Below, piece by piece: positions 36,517-45,707 of a stretch of DNA of 64,000 nt. The position numbers and the translations under genes were made by a program. The notes under the pieces are model-generated. The model saw nothing but the letters and a program-made list of their open reading frames with translations. It did not search any database and was not told the origin of the DNA. How positions within the stretch are numbered: the stretch's first letter is position 1; each line of letters starts with the position of its first letter. Source of the stretch: Planktothrix tepida PCC 9214 (GTDB taxonomy: Bacteria > Cyanobacteriota > Cyanobacteriia > Cyanobacteriales > Microcoleaceae); contig NZ_LN889796.1 in NCBI RefSeq assembly GCF_900009145.1, positions 217,609 through 281,608 of the forward strand, in the 5' to 3' direction.

Positions 36517-39186
36517 CTAAAACAAAAGCATTTGCCCAAGCTGGTCATAAAAGGCTTTATCATTCACCTCCTGAATCAGTTTGGCGACCAGTGCCGTCCA
36601 TCCCGCTTGTTGACTGGCTCCCAATCCGACGCCATTGTCGCCCTGAAAATATTCATGAAACCGAAGTAAATCTCGCCAGTGGGGATCTTGTTGGAATTTG
36701 GTGATATCACCGTATATCGGACGACCTTCTGCGCCCTTACGAAACAAGTTAATCAGCCGTTGCGATAGTTCTTCGGCGACTTCCTTCAACGTCATCAGAT
36801 TGCCTGATCCCGTCGGGCATTCCACGCGAAAATCATCCCCCAGATAGCGGTAATATCGCTGCATGGATTCAATCAGTAAATAATTCATCGGAAACCAGAT
36901 CGGGCCACGCCAGTTAGAATTTCCTCCAAATTCCCCTGTGGTGGATTCGGCGGGTTCATAGTCGATTACATAGTCATGTCCCTGGTTATTTAAGTGATAG
37001 GGATGCTGTCGGTGATATTGTGATACCGATCGAATCCCATAGGAAGACAGAAACTCCGATTCATCCAATAAATGTTTGAGGATTCGTTTCAGTTCTTCCG
37101 GTGTAGCAATGGCACACAACCGTCGTTCTGATTTGCCTTTGAGCTTCAGGGAAGCAATATGTTGCATTAAATCGGGACGACGTTGGATCAATTTTTCCAT
37201 CCCGGCTTGAAAGTCGGGAAATTGTTCGAGAACTTCCGGTTCCAGGGTACAAACCGCCAGTAACGGAGCTAACCCGACTAGGGAATAGATTTTGAGGGAG
37301 ATTTCTTGCCCATCGGGTAGAGTTAAGGCACTAAAGAAAAAGCCTGCGGTTTCGTCCCAGAGGCTAAGATGATGATCGTCTCCGACCCGATCCATCGCTT
37401 GGGCAATATTCAGGAAGTGACGCAAAAAACTCAGGGCTGTTTGCCGATAAACGCCATCGCTACGGCCTAACTCCAGGGCAATTATCATCATGTTGAGGGA
37501 AAACATTCCCATCCAGGCAGTCCCATCGGACTGTTGCAGATAACCGCCCGTGGGTAACGCGGCACTGCGGTTAAAGATGGTGATGTTATCTAACCCCAGG
37601 AAACCACCCTGAAATAGATTTTTTTGATCTTTGTCTTCCCGATTTAGCCACCAATAGTAATTGGCTTGTAATGTCTGAAAGATCTGTTCGAGAAAGTTGC
37701 GATCGCCTTGTCCAGTTTTCTGTTTTTCATATTGATAAATCTTCCAAGCTGCCCAAGCTTGTACAGGGGGATTGACATCACTAAAACACCATTCATAAGC
37801 CGGAATTTGCCCCTGTAAATTGATACATTCCTCACTGCATAATAGGAGTAATTGTTGTTTAGCAAACCCAGGATCAATTAAGGCAAAGACAACGCAGTGA
37901 AACGACCAATCCCAAGCGGCAAACCAAGGATATTCCCATTTATCCGGCATCGAAATCACGGCTTTGGTATAGAGCGTTTGCCATTCTTTGTTTCGTCCCG
38001 TCAAGCGTTCGGTCGGAGGAGGAGGCTGCCCAGGATCACCCTGTAACCAGGTATGTACGTCATAGTCATAAAACTGTTTACTCCACAGCAATGCTGCAAA
38101 GGCTTGTCGCTGAATCGTGCGATCATCCTCATTTAACCCCGGAAATAAGTTTGTATAAAACTGATCTGCTTCCTGTTGCCGTTGGTTAAATAGGGCTGCA
38201 AATTCAGAGCCGAATGCTGCCTCAACGGGTTGATGGGTGAATCGCAATTGCAGCGTTACGCGCTCTCCCGCCGTGAGGGTGAGATGATAGTGGGCTGCCG
38301 ATTTAGTGCCAATTTGGTTAGGGTTTATAGCTTCTGACTGACCCTGAATCAGATAGGTGTGAAAAGCATCTTTGACATAAGAGGTCGGATTTTCGCTCCC
38401 AAACAAGCGTTTAAAATTTGTCTCATTTTCGGTAAATAAGAGCGAGGGGCTATTGCCAAAAACGTGATCGCAATACAGCCAATAGTCCCCATAGTCGGGA
38501 TGATAAAGTTTAATGCCCCCATCCGTTGCTGTCAGTTGTTGGGTCGGTTTACGACCTGTCCATGACCAAGTATTGCGAAACCAGAGGGTGGGTAAAACAT
38601 CAATTTCGGCAGTTTCTGGGCTTCGATTGACAATATGAATTCGGATACAAATATCGTCTGGAGTCGCTTTTGCATATTCTGCCGTAATATCAAAATAGCG
38701 ATTATCCTTAAAGATGCCTGTATCGATTAATTCATATTCTCCTTGTTGTCGGGTTCGGGCTGCATTAACATTAACTAATTCGGTATAAGGATAAGCTTGT
38801 TGTGGATATTTATAAACCCAGCGCATATAAGAATGACTGGGAGTATTATCTACATAATAGTAATACTCTTTGACATCCTCACCATGATTGCCTTGAGCAT
38901 TCGTTAGCCCAAACAACCGTTCTTTTAAAATAGAATCCTGTCCGTTCCAAAACGCTAAGGCAAAGCAGATTTCGCCCGCAGCGTCGCAAAATCCCCCTAA
39001 CCCGTCTTCACCCCAACGGTAAACCCTGGAACGAGCATGGTCATGGGGAAAGTAATCCCAGGCATTACCATGAGGTGAATAATCTTCTCGTACCGTTCCC
39101 CACTGGCGCTCGCTTAAATAAGGGCCCCATTGACTCCAGACTTGTGATTCACTATTTTCTTGAACTCGCTTTTGTTCAGCGTTCAT
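36517..39186 (-). CDS. GH63-like (MGH1-type) glucosidase
   Basis: 889 residues. N-terminal beta-sandwich (WGPYLSERQWGTVREDYS, RWGEDGLGGFCDAAGEICFA) and an (alpha/alpha)6 barrel (EYPWFAAWDWSFHCVVFALI, WAAWKIYQYEK, GGNSNWRGPIWFPMNYLLIE). The Asp of AAWDWSFH and the Glu in TTGEFGGNSNWRGP are probable catalytic residues. GH63 enzymes remove glucose from alpha-linked glucosides; bacterial relatives act on glucosylglycerate, mannosylglycerate or short glucans. No signal peptide, so cytoplasmic. Operon with the MFS sugar transporter suggests use of imported or stored compatible-solute glucosides. Confidence 0.88.
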   Translation of the reverse strand: MNAEQKRVQENSESQVWSQWGPYLSERQWGTVREDYSPHGNAWDYFPHDHARSRVYRWGEDGLGGFCDAAGEICFALAFWNGQDSILKERLFGLTNAQGNHGEDVKEYYYYVDNTPSHSYMRWVYKYPQQAYPYTELVNVNAARTRQQGEYELIDTGIFKDNRYFDITAEYAKATPDDICIRIHIVNRSPETAEIDVLPTLWFRNTWSWTGRKPTQQLTATDGGIKLYHPDYGDYWLYCDHVFGNSPSLLFTENETNFKRLFGSENPTSYVKDAFHTYLIQGQSEAINPNQIGTKSAAHYHLTLTAGERVTLQLRFTHQPVEAAFGSEFAALFNQRQQEADQFYTNLFPGLNEDDRTIQRQAFAALLWSKQFYDYDVHTWLQGDPGQPPPPTERLTGRNKEWQTLYTKAVISMPDKWEYPWFAAWDWSFHCVVFALIDPGFAKQQLLLLCSEECINLQGQIPAYEWCFSDVNPPVQAWAAWKIYQYEKQKTGQGDRNFLEQIFQTLQANYYWWLNREDKDQKNLFQGGFLGLDNITIFNRSAALPTGGYLQQSDGTAWMGMFSLNMMIIALELGRSDGVYRQTALSFLRHFLNIAQAMDRVGDDHHLSLWDETAGFFFSALTLPDGQEISLKIYSLVGLAPLLAVCTLEPEVLEQFPDFQAGMEKLIQRRPDLMQHIASLKLKGKSERRLCAIATPEELKRILKHLLDESEFLSSYGIRSVSQYHRQHPYHLNNQGHDYVIDYEPAESTTGEFGGNSNWRGPIWFPMNYLLIESMQRYYRYLGDDFRVECPTGSGNLMTLKEVAEELSQRLINLFRKGAEGRPIYGDITKFQQDPHWRDLLRFHEYFQGDNGVGLGASQQAGWTALVAKLIQEVNDKAFYDQLGQMLLF

Positions 39187-39208
39187 ATCGTTAAATATTC
39201 GTTAAAAC

Positions 39209-39276
39209 AGAAACCGGGTTTCTGACGAAAAAATCTCGATTGTATTGATAAAATCTGAACTAGAAACCCGGTTTTT
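39209..39276. repeat. Paired AGAAACCCGGTTTCT palindromes
   Basis: AGAAACCGGGTTTCT at 39209-39223 and AGAAACCCGGTTTTT at 39262-39276, between the glucosidase and DUF1269 genes. Confidence 0.85.
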
Positions 39277-39311
39277 GTAGTCTAAAAACTAGCTAATAAT
39301 ATTTGCCCGAA

Positions 39312-39806
39312 CTATTCCTCGACGCCAAAATCTTGGCGCAGTTTGGCTTCCTGCTCGTGGGTGAGGTTAGATTGAATTAATTCGCCTCGTTCTTCAGGTG
39401 TAAAAGCGTCTTCCACCTTATCAATTGTGACTTGACCCGTCAGCAAGAAAAGGGCAGAAGTTCCTTCTGTAACCTTGCTTTTGACATCATTGATAAAGTC
39501 GTCATTAATTCCATAGTCTGTAAAATGACCTGAAAGCGCACCAATGGCGGCTCCCATTGCCATTCCCAGAAAGGGCATAAAGAAGATGAGTCCAAACAGC
39601 ATTCCCCAGAATGCTCCCCCTAATGCTCCTGCTCCTGTTGTGTCCATCGCCTGATAGGTTTTAGGACGTTTGCGACCCTCTGGCCAAGAGACAATTGCCG
39701 CATCAAGAACTTGAATTAGTTGCTGTTTTTGCAGGTCTTGTAATTTGTTGAGGGCGTTATCTGCACCATCAGCCGTATTAAATTTCCAGACCGTCAATGC
39801 TGCCAT
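39312..39806 (-). CDS. DUF1269 membrane-associated protein
   Basis: 164 residues. ALTVWKFNTADGADNALNKL opens the DUF1269 fold; a glycine-zipper membrane segment (GALGGAFWGMLFGLIFFMPF, then GMAMGAAIGALSG) spans ~55-90; the C-terminus is EERGELIQSNLTHEQEAKLR. The family is common in stress islands of bacteria and has no proven activity. Upstream of the glucosidase on the same strand, separated by a palindrome pair. Confidence 0.88.
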   Translation of the reverse strand: MAALTVWKFNTADGADNALNKLQDLQKQQLIQVLDAAIVSWPEGRKRPKTYQAMDTTGAGALGGAFWGMLFGLIFFMPFLGMAMGAAIGALSGHFTDYGINDDFINDVKSKVTEGTSALFLLTGQVTIDKVEDAFTPEERGELIQSNLTHEQEAKLRQDFGVEE

Positions 39807-40176
39807 AATTTAAGTTTTCCTTTGTTGAACGTTGAGACAAAACTGATATTTTCAATGATTTGGACATATCTTCTAAAAGCACTTGCAACTCTAACAAAGA
39901 AAAGTGACAAACTCAGGTCAATTTCACTCCTAAGTCAATTTTTTTCAAGAACTGCCTACCTTATACTTAACGCTACATTATCTAATCCTTATAACTTCAG
40001 CCACGACATCTTTTTATTGCACGGGTTTGACACTTTTGTTCTGTAAACTTTTCCGGGGTTGTCCATTAATTGTTTAGCTTCTTCCGCACTCGTGCCCCAC
40101 GTCTGACCCGTTAGGGCAGCGTGGGATGAATTGCGGTTGGGTTTTATGATTGTAAAATAGATTATAATAATTAACA

Positions 40177-40190
40177 AAAGGAGGTGATCC
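40177..40190 (+). promoter_or_regulatory. Perfect 14-base Shine-Dalgarno of tnpB
   Basis: AAAGGAGGTGATCC equals the complete complement of the bacterial 16S rRNA 3' end. It lies 3 bases before the GTG at 40194. Confidence 0.85.
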
Positions 40191-40193
40191 AAA

Positions 40194-41367
40194 GTGCTGA
40201 AGGCAACAAAAGTTAGGCTATATCCAACAACAGAACAGGCATTAGCATTGGCTAAGTCATTGGGTTGTGCAAGATCGCAAAAGGAATTTTGCCTTAAACG
40301 CCTGTATTCAGCACTATCAAGAAACTGGCAAAAGCCTAAAATTAGCATCTTATAAGGGAATGTTACCTCAACTTAAAAAAGAGTATCCTTGGCTTAAAGA
40401 GGATTGCTACTCATCGGTTCTCCAGTGTATCGCAATCAACCTAGACAGAGCTTACAAAAACTTTTTTGAGGGACGAGCTAAATTTCCTAATTTCAAATCT
40501 AAACATCACAAGCAATCAATTCAGTATCCTCAAAGTGTTACTGTTAACGGTGAATATCTAAAAGTTCCCAAGATTGGTGAAATCAAAGCAATATTTCACC
40601 GAGAGATTACAGGAAAAATTAAAACAGTAACAATTTCCAAGACTTCAAGTAATAAATACTTTGCTTCTATTCTGTGTGAAGTAGAATCAAATGGAGTCAA
40701 GGAATCGGGAAATAAAGTTATTGGAATTGATTTAGGGCTAAAGGATTTCGCAATTGTTCATGATGGACAAAAAGTAACCAAATACGCTAATCCAAAACAT
40801 TTAAAGCGTCATCAGAAAAATCTAGCCCGGAAACAGAAAAAACTCTCCCGAAAAACCAAAGGTAGTAAATCGAGAGAGAAATTCAGAAAAATTATTGCTA
40901 AGGTTCACGAGAAAATAACCAACTCCCGCCAAGATTTCTTGCATAAATTATCAAGAGAATTGGTAAACGAAAGCCAAGTGATTGTCGTTGAAAACCTCAA
41001 CGTCAAGGGAATGGTTAAGAACCGAAAGTTATCTAAGTCGATATCTGATGTGGGTTGGGGAAAATTTGTCAACTTTGTTGATTATAAGCTGAAGCAAAAA
41101 AACGGCGAATTTATAGAAATTGATCGCTTTTTCCCTAGCTCTAAAACTTGTTCGAGTTGCGGTCATATACTAAGTGAGTTGCCTCTGGATATCAGAGAAT
41201 GGGATTGCCCAAATTGCCAAACTCACCATGACCGTGATGAAAACGCTGCACTTAATATCAGGAATGAAGGCATCAGAATATTAACTGAAGGCGGAGGGAA
41301 CCCCGTTTTTGCTGATGGAGGCTGTGTAAGACCACCTACTTTTCAAGTAAGGGGCATCGGTCTGTGA
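40194..41367 (+). pseudogene. tnpB: tnpB (RNA-guided nuclease family), frameshifted near codon 26
   Basis: The true start is the GTG at 40194 (LKATKVRLYPTTEQALALAK, then SLGCAR); that frame then fails, and the rest continues in another frame from about 40275 (NFALNACIQHYQETGKSL). Normal relatives read GCARWVWNFALN here, so a few bases changed at 40269-40277. The remainder is intact: RuvC Asp in VIGIDLGLKDF, Glu in VVENLNVKGM, zinc finger CSSCGH and CPNC, final Asp in HDRDENAALNI. As read it would not be made full length unless by frameshifting. A guide (omega) RNA would be expected across the 3' end and right hairpin. Confidence 0.82.
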
Positions 41368-41376
41368 ATTCAGAAG

Positions 41377-41406
41377 CCAACACCGACCCGATTAGGGCGG
41401 TGTTGG
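41377..41406 (+). other. Right-end hairpin, candidate omega-RNA scaffold end
   Basis: Nine-base stem CCAACACCG / CGGTGTTGG with an inner CCC/GGG pair, 10 bases after the tnpB stop. In TnpB elements the right end forms the guide-RNA scaffold; that a transcript exists here is inference. Confidence 0.5.
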
Positions 41407-41483
41407 TAGTTCACCAAAATTGATTCCATCGGAACCCATCCCCATTCACCCTTGAACGGAACATTTCAGTTATTCCTGCGGCT

Positions 41484-42830
41484 ATGGAATCTAAACCTAA
41501 TCCTCAAAATATCAACCTACTTCACTCAATTTTCCGATCCACAGCTTTCAAAGCTATCCTGGGAAAACTCAACCCGATTCTGTTTTGGGCGGCTCTAGCC
41601 GGATTGATGACCGGATTGATTGGGGGTAGCTTTCGGTTTCTAGTCTCAGTAATCCTAGATAACCGGGTGCGTTGGATTCATTCTTTAGATCAGATGCCTG
41701 GAAAAGGGGCGATTATCTCGATTGTTGTATCAAGTGTCATGGTCTATCTGGGATTTGGCTTGATGCGACGCTTTGCTCCAGATACCTCCGGTAGTGGCAT
41801 TCCCCAAATTGAAGGGATGCTATCAGGGCATTTACCCCTAGTTTGGCAACGGGTACTGCCGATTAAGTTCGCTACGGGTCTTCTCATCCTGGGTAGTGGC
41901 ATGGTGATGGGACGGGAAGGGCCAACGATTCAGATGGGAGGCAGTATCGGCAAGATGGTCGGTACTTGGTTTCGGGCTTCTCACGAACAAACGAGAGTGT
42001 TGGTTGCAGCTAACGCCGGAGCGGGACTAGCAACGGCTTTCAACGCGCCTTTGGCGGGAATTCTGTTTGTGTTTGAAGAAATGAAACCCGTGTTTGAGGA
42101 TCAAGTTCATGCGTATCGAGCCATAACATTATCGTGTATTACCGCAACGATTGGACAGCAACTCATCTTGGGGACTGGGCCTGTTTTAAAACTGACTCAA
42201 TTTGAAACGCCACCCCTCGCCTCGTTGTGGATTTTTGCCCTTTTAGGAGTTGCCTTTGGGATAATTGGGTATTATTTTAATGCTTTCTTAGTGAAAAGTT
42301 TAGATTTTTTTTCAAGTTTGCGCGGCATTCCCTATCAACTAACGGGGCTATTTGTGGGGGGTTTTATTGGGTTAATGAGTTGGCTTTATGCCCCGACGAC
42401 TGGCGGTGGGGAAGAGATGATCATCTGGTCGTTTAATAATGTAGAACCTACTGATTTTCTCTTATTATTATTTATGGTTCGATTTGGAATGACTATTCTG
42501 TGCTATGGGTCTGGTGCTCCGGGCGGAATTTTTGCGCCCATGCTTTCAATTGCAACTTTATTCTCGTTAGGTGTTGCTAAACAAATTTATCTTTGGTTTC
42601 CGAGTATTTTACCCGTACCTCAAGTCTTAACAATTACTGGGATGGGAGCATTGGTTTCTGCCACCGTCCGCGCTCCCCTAACGGCAATTTTATTAACCTT
42701 AGAAATGACGGCTAATTATCAGTTAATTTTGCCAATTTTAGTCAGTTGTTTTATGGCTAGTGCTACGGCTGAGGGATTGGGAGGAAGACCGATTTACTCA
42801 GTGCTTTTGGAACGAAGATTAAAAAAGTAA
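41484..42830 (+). CDS. clcA: ClC-family H+/Cl- antiporter
   Basis: 448 residues, 10-12 helices. Selectivity motifs GSGIPQIEG, GREGPTIQMGG (gating Glu) and GAGLATAFNAPLAGILFVFEE, then GAPGGIFAPML. The proton-path glutamate follows in FEEMKPVFED, so it should be a 2Cl-/H+ exchanger rather than a channel. No CBS domain is present. In bacteria ClcA supports extreme-acid resistance. Part of the 34-46 kb stress-like island. Confidence 0.94.
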   Translation: MESKPNPQNINLLHSIFRSTAFKAILGKLNPILFWAALAGLMTGLIGGSFRFLVSVILDNRVRWIHSLDQMPGKGAIISIVVSSVMVYLGFGLMRRFAPDTSGSGIPQIEGMLSGHLPLVWQRVLPIKFATGLLILGSGMVMGREGPTIQMGGSIGKMVGTWFRASHEQTRVLVAANAGAGLATAFNAPLAGILFVFEEMKPVFEDQVHAYRAITLSCITATIGQQLILGTGPVLKLTQFETPPLASLWIFALLGVAFGIIGYYFNAFLVKSLDFFSSLRGIPYQLTGLFVGGFIGLMSWLYAPTTGGGEEMIIWSFNNVEPTDFLLLLFMVRFGMTILCYGSGAPGGIFAPMLSIATLFSLGVAKQIYLWFPSILPVPQVLTITGMGALVSATVRAPLTAILLTLEMTANYQLILPILVSCFMASATAEGLGGRPIYSVLLERRLKK

Positions 42831-43150
42831 AGTAATATGAAATCTTGAAAAGAATGCTATAAAAGGGAACAGGGAACAGGGGGGAAAAGAAAATCGGGAA
42901 TAGGGGAGCGGAAAAAGTGATGAGTTATCCGATTAGTTATTTGTAGCAAATATTTAAAGATTTCATATAACCAGCACCAACGAAAAAAGCTTTTAGTTTG
43001 GTGCGGTTCTTCTGGCTCCCATTGTCTGAATGTACTCCATTAATCATCGTATTTTTTAAATGAAGTTGAATGATCATCCTAATGATAAATTTCACAAAGA
43101 TCATCATTCAAATTTTCTGGCTTCCTATTAATTAGTAATTCACCCAAATC
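42831..43150. other. Intergenic region with repeats and hairpins
   Basis: 320 bp without a convincing gene. Two GGGAACA units near 42867, a GCACCAA/TTGGTGC hairpin near 42973-43002, and a TTGAATGAT/ATCATTCAA inverted repeat near 43064-43110 (possible terminator for the secreted-protein gene's far side). Nothing else seen. Confidence 0.5.
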
Positions 43151-43549
43151 TTAGTGACAAATTCCGGTAAAGGTTTGACCACTATGCTGAATTTGAATTA
43201 CACTATAGTTACCCAATAAACTAAAACTAATAGGACTTCCAGCTTGAGATTTTCCACTATAAGTATCGTTCCCTTGATAGGTTGTAGAGGCTAATCCAGC
43301 CGGCTGCATTTGTCCATTTATAGATTCATTTATGGTGACTGAAACAGGTTGTTTTTTCTCCATGCTATTGTTATCGATGACAGAGGTATAAAAGTAAATT
43401 TTATGACCTTGATTTGTCCTACCTTTGGCAACACAGATAATTCCATCACCTAAACTGGGAGCGGCTGACGCTATTTGAACTGGAAGGCTAGGAAAGAGTA
43501 ACACTGTTCCTATCGCTACAAAACTCAATTTGTTAAAAAAATTAAACAT
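43151..43549 (-). CDS. Small secreted protein of unknown function
   Basis: 132 residues. Signal peptide of ~29 residues (FVAIGTVLLFPSLPVQ, cleavage after ASA). The mature part is strand-rich with two cysteines (IICVAKG and the C-terminal TGICH), probably one disulfide. No family recognised. Periplasmic or exported. Single gene between clcA and the VIT fragment. Confidence 0.65.
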   Translation of the reverse strand: MFNFFNKLSFVAIGTVLLFPSLPVQIASAAPSLGDGIICVAKGRTNQGHKIYFYTSVIDNNSMEKKQPVSVTINESINGQMQPAGLASTTYQGNDTYSGKSQAGSPISFSLLGNYSVIQIQHSGQTFTGICH

Positions 43550-43688
43550 GATTTTGCTAGTCCATTCGATAGATAGACAAAATTAGGAGAATCATCACCA
43601 TAATTGACTGGAGTTTATTGCAAAAAAGTGACAAAACCGTGCAAAATCCTATTAATTTATAGCGGTTTTCAGTCCTGTGAGGTATTGA

Positions 43689-43895
43689 TCAAAAGTGCAG
43701 ATCAATCAGTTTCCCGATTAGAACACCTGCGATCGCTGCTAATCCAGCAATCCCGACGGTTTGTAGAACCGTTGGTAACACTGCACGCATCCCAATTCGA
43801 GCGCGACCATATCCCAACAGGATCAACAGCAACAAGGTCATGAGCAACGAAACCCATCGTGCTTCTGCTAGGGGTAAGAATACAAACGCTAACAC
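43689..43895 (-). pseudogene. C-terminal fragment of a VIT1/CCC1-family transporter
   Basis: The frame reads FVFLPLAEARWVSLLMTL, then LLGYGRARIG and LPTVLQTVGIAGLAAIAGVLIGKLI, i.e. the last two helices of VIT/CCC1 iron-manganese transporters (usual length ~230-370). The rest of the gene is missing; 20 bp upstream lies the end of cbpM. No start with a ribosome site is evident. Probably left after a deletion. Confidence 0.6.
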
Positions 43896-43916
43896 CGGAG
43901 AGGGAAGTTTTCGTCA

Positions 43917-44246
43917 TCATTTCTCAAAATTGTTACGGGCACTGTGGGATTCATAGGCTTGCAAAAGCGCCTTGAGGCGAGCTATTTCCTGGCTCATATC
44001 GAGAACCATTTGAGCCCCAATCCAATTAACGCTTAGATCCCGTCGCAGCCGTAAAATTTGGGTCAGGCGAGTAATTTCTCTGGCGGGTAACTGATCCTGT
44101 TCCGCTTCAATCACATTCAAAGCCACTAACCGACGTACCAAAGTCACAGAAACCGCCGTCAGGGTGGCTACCTGTTCAACGGTATAGCAACGCTCCTCCC
44201 CAGTGGCGGATTCGGAGGAGACTAAATCAATCATGTCTTCGTTCAT
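43917..44246 (-). CDS. cbpM: CbpM-type chaperone modulator (MerR-like)
   Basis: 109 residues. N-terminal winged-helix/MerR-like part (CYTVEQVATLTAVSVTLVRR, then LVALNVIEAE) and a helical C-terminus (EITRLTQILRLRRDL, MVLDMSQEIARL). CbpM binds the J domain of CbpA and inhibits it. Start overlaps the cbpA stop by four bases (ATGA), as in typical cbpAM operons. Confidence 0.88.
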   Translation of the reverse strand: MNEDMIDLVSSESATGEERCYTVEQVATLTAVSVTLVRRLVALNVIEAEQDQLPAREITRLTQILRLRRDLSVNWIGAQMVLDMSQEIARLKALLQAYESHSARNNFEK

Positions 44247-45253
44247 AGGGTGATATTCTCCAGATTGGCATGGGGGTTAAACATCCGATGGGCGCGAATC
44301 GTTTCATAGCTGGTGCGTTCAATCTCACTCAACTCATTTTCCTTGGGAGCCACAATCATCAGTTTGACCAGTTGATCGGTACGCTCCCCTTTAAGTAATT
44401 TCCATCCCTTACCCCGCAACCTTAAGACCTGTCCTGATTTTACACCGGGGGGAATTTTCATCGTCACCAGTCCATCGGGTGTCGGAACCTGAAGGTCAGT
44501 TCCTAATACCGCTTCATCGGGCGCGAGGTTAATTTCACAGGTAATATTCGTTTGGTCGTCCAGCTTAAAGAAGGGATGGGGAGCGAGATCAATCGTCACA
44601 TATAGATCGCCGTGTTCTTTGGTAAAGGGATTCATTCGCCCTTTTCCCTTAATGCGAATCCGGCTACCTGGTTTAGCACCAGGGGGAACCCGGACTTTAA
44701 ACGACGGTTCTCCTTCGAGTTGCAACTGTTTAACCACACCTTGAAAGGCTTCTGCCATCGTCAGAACAATCGCCGCTTCAACGTCAGGTTGGGGCGCATA
44801 GCTATGATAGGGGGAACGATACCCCGGATCAAATTCGTCTGTCTCTTCTGGGTAGCCATCGCTGGTGTAATAACGATAAGCGCGACGACCCTGGCGATCG
44901 CCCTGACCATAACGATTCAACAGTTGATTAATAAAGTCATTGAAATCCCCATATTGTCCAAAGTCCGTATCTTCATACTGGGTCGCGCCTGTCCCTGGCG
45001 GTGGCATTCCCTCCTGGGCATATTTCCAATATTGTCCGTACTGGTCATACTTCTTGCGGTTTTCTTCATTAGATAGAACTTCGTAGGCTTCGTTAATTTC
45101 CTTAAACCGTTCTTCTGCCTTTTTATCATTAGGATTGAGATCAGGATGATATTGACGAGCCAGTTTTCGATAGGCTTTCTTAATAGCATCCTGATCAACT
45201 GCTTTATCAACACCTAAGATGGCGTAGTAATCTTTAAAATCTTGAGCAGCCAT
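44243..45253 (-). CDS. cbpA: CbpA/DnaJ-family co-chaperone
   Basis: 336 residues. J domain with HPD (residues 5-70: DYYAILGVDKAVDQDAIKKA, YHPDLNPNDKKAEERF), a Gly/Tyr/Asp-rich linker (~80-150), then two C-terminal DnaJ beta domains (VRVPPGAKPGSRIRIKGKGR, DLAPHPFFKLDDQTN). It lacks the zinc-finger cysteines, which marks it as class II/CbpA. Works with DnaK, restrained by CbpM. Start lies 5 bases after seven TGATAAC heptamers, so no ordinary Shine-Dalgarno is present. Confidence 0.93.
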   Translation of the reverse strand: MAAQDFKDYYAILGVDKAVDQDAIKKAYRKLARQYHPDLNPNDKKAEERFKEINEAYEVLSNEENRKKYDQYGQYWKYAQEGMPPPGTGATQYEDTDFGQYGDFNDFINQLLNRYGQGDRQGRRAYRYYTSDGYPEETDEFDPGYRSPYHSYAPQPDVEAAIVLTMAEAFQGVVKQLQLEGEPSFKVRVPPGAKPGSRIRIKGKGRMNPFTKEHGDLYVTIDLAPHPFFKLDDQTNITCEINLAPDEAVLGTDLQVPTPDGLVTMKIPPGVKSGQVLRLRGKGWKLLKGERTDQLVKLMIVAPKENELSEIERTSYETIRAHRMFNPHANLENITL

Positions 45254-45258
45254 AATCA

Positions 45259-45307
45259 GTTATCAGTTATCAGTTATCAGTTATCAGTTATCAGTTATCA
45301 GTTATCA
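45259..45307. repeat. (GTTATCA)x7 heptamer array before cbpA
   Basis: Seven perfect GTTATCA copies, i.e. TGATAAC x7 on the cbpA strand, ending 5 bases from the ATG. Twin of the array at 14964-15012. Confidence 0.95.
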
Positions 45308-45425
45308 AAAAAAGTGGGGACGGGAGGCTTTTAGTCACCCGTTATTAGTTTGAAGACAAGCAAAAATTGTCTGCTCCCCCTTCTCCCTCTGCCTCCCCTG
45401 CTCTCCCTGCGCCCCCTGTTTCTAA

Positions 45426-45707
45426 CTAGAGCATTCTTCCCCGTTTAAATTGAGCAATACCATTGTTTAAAGCACTTTTTAAGGGGGAAGCTAACGTGGC
45501 GATTAGCTGTTCCGACTGATTAAAGGTTGGGTTTTCCTCAATTAATGGATTGAGGGCGGTTTTAAGGACATCATTCTGACTCTGTAGTGTTTCATAGATT
45601 GCCTTACATTCATCAAATTCGAGGGTAAAACCATCCATATTATCCCAGGTGAGATCCCCCAATACTTTACCACAGTTCGATTGCAGTCTCCCTAGGCGCA
45701 ATATCAT
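45426..45707 (-). CDS. Hypothetical protein downstream of the 83-aa gene
   Basis: 93 residues from 45707; an internal ATG (MDGFTLEFDECKAIYETLQ) at 45638 is an alternative that would avoid the 41-bp overlap with the upstream gene. Helical (SEQLIATLASPLKSALNNGI), basic end. No family recognised. Likely co-transcribed with 45667-45918; both lie upstream of cbpA and may belong to its stress unit. Confidence 0.55.
   Translation of the reverse strand: MILRLGRLQSNCGKVLGDLTWDNMDGFTLEFDECKAIYETLQSQNDVLKTALNPLIEENPTFNQSEQLIATLASPLKSALNNGIAQFKRGRML

Larger units (their letters stand above)
40096..41415 (+). mobile_element. IS200/IS605-type element carrying only tnpB
   Basis: Left subterminal hairpin at 40096-40125 (CCCACG, CTGACCC / GGGCAG, CGTGGG) and right hairpin at 41377-41406 (CCAACACCG / CGGTGTTGG around a CCCGATTAGGG core). 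Both loops read CCCG(A)TTAGGG. No tnpA is present, as in non-autonomous tnpB-only (IS1341-like) members. Exact ends are uncertain. Confidence 0.8.

Noticed and set aside
39989-40348. Minus-strand 119-aa frame across the tnpB left end
   Set aside because: It crosses the IS hairpin and overlaps the tnpB start. A short stretch (AEEAKQLMDNPGKVYR) looks protein-like, but I could not tie it to a family.
43604-43843. Plus-strand 79-aa frame
   Set aside because: Shadow of the VIT/CCC1 fragment on the other strand; no ribosome site.
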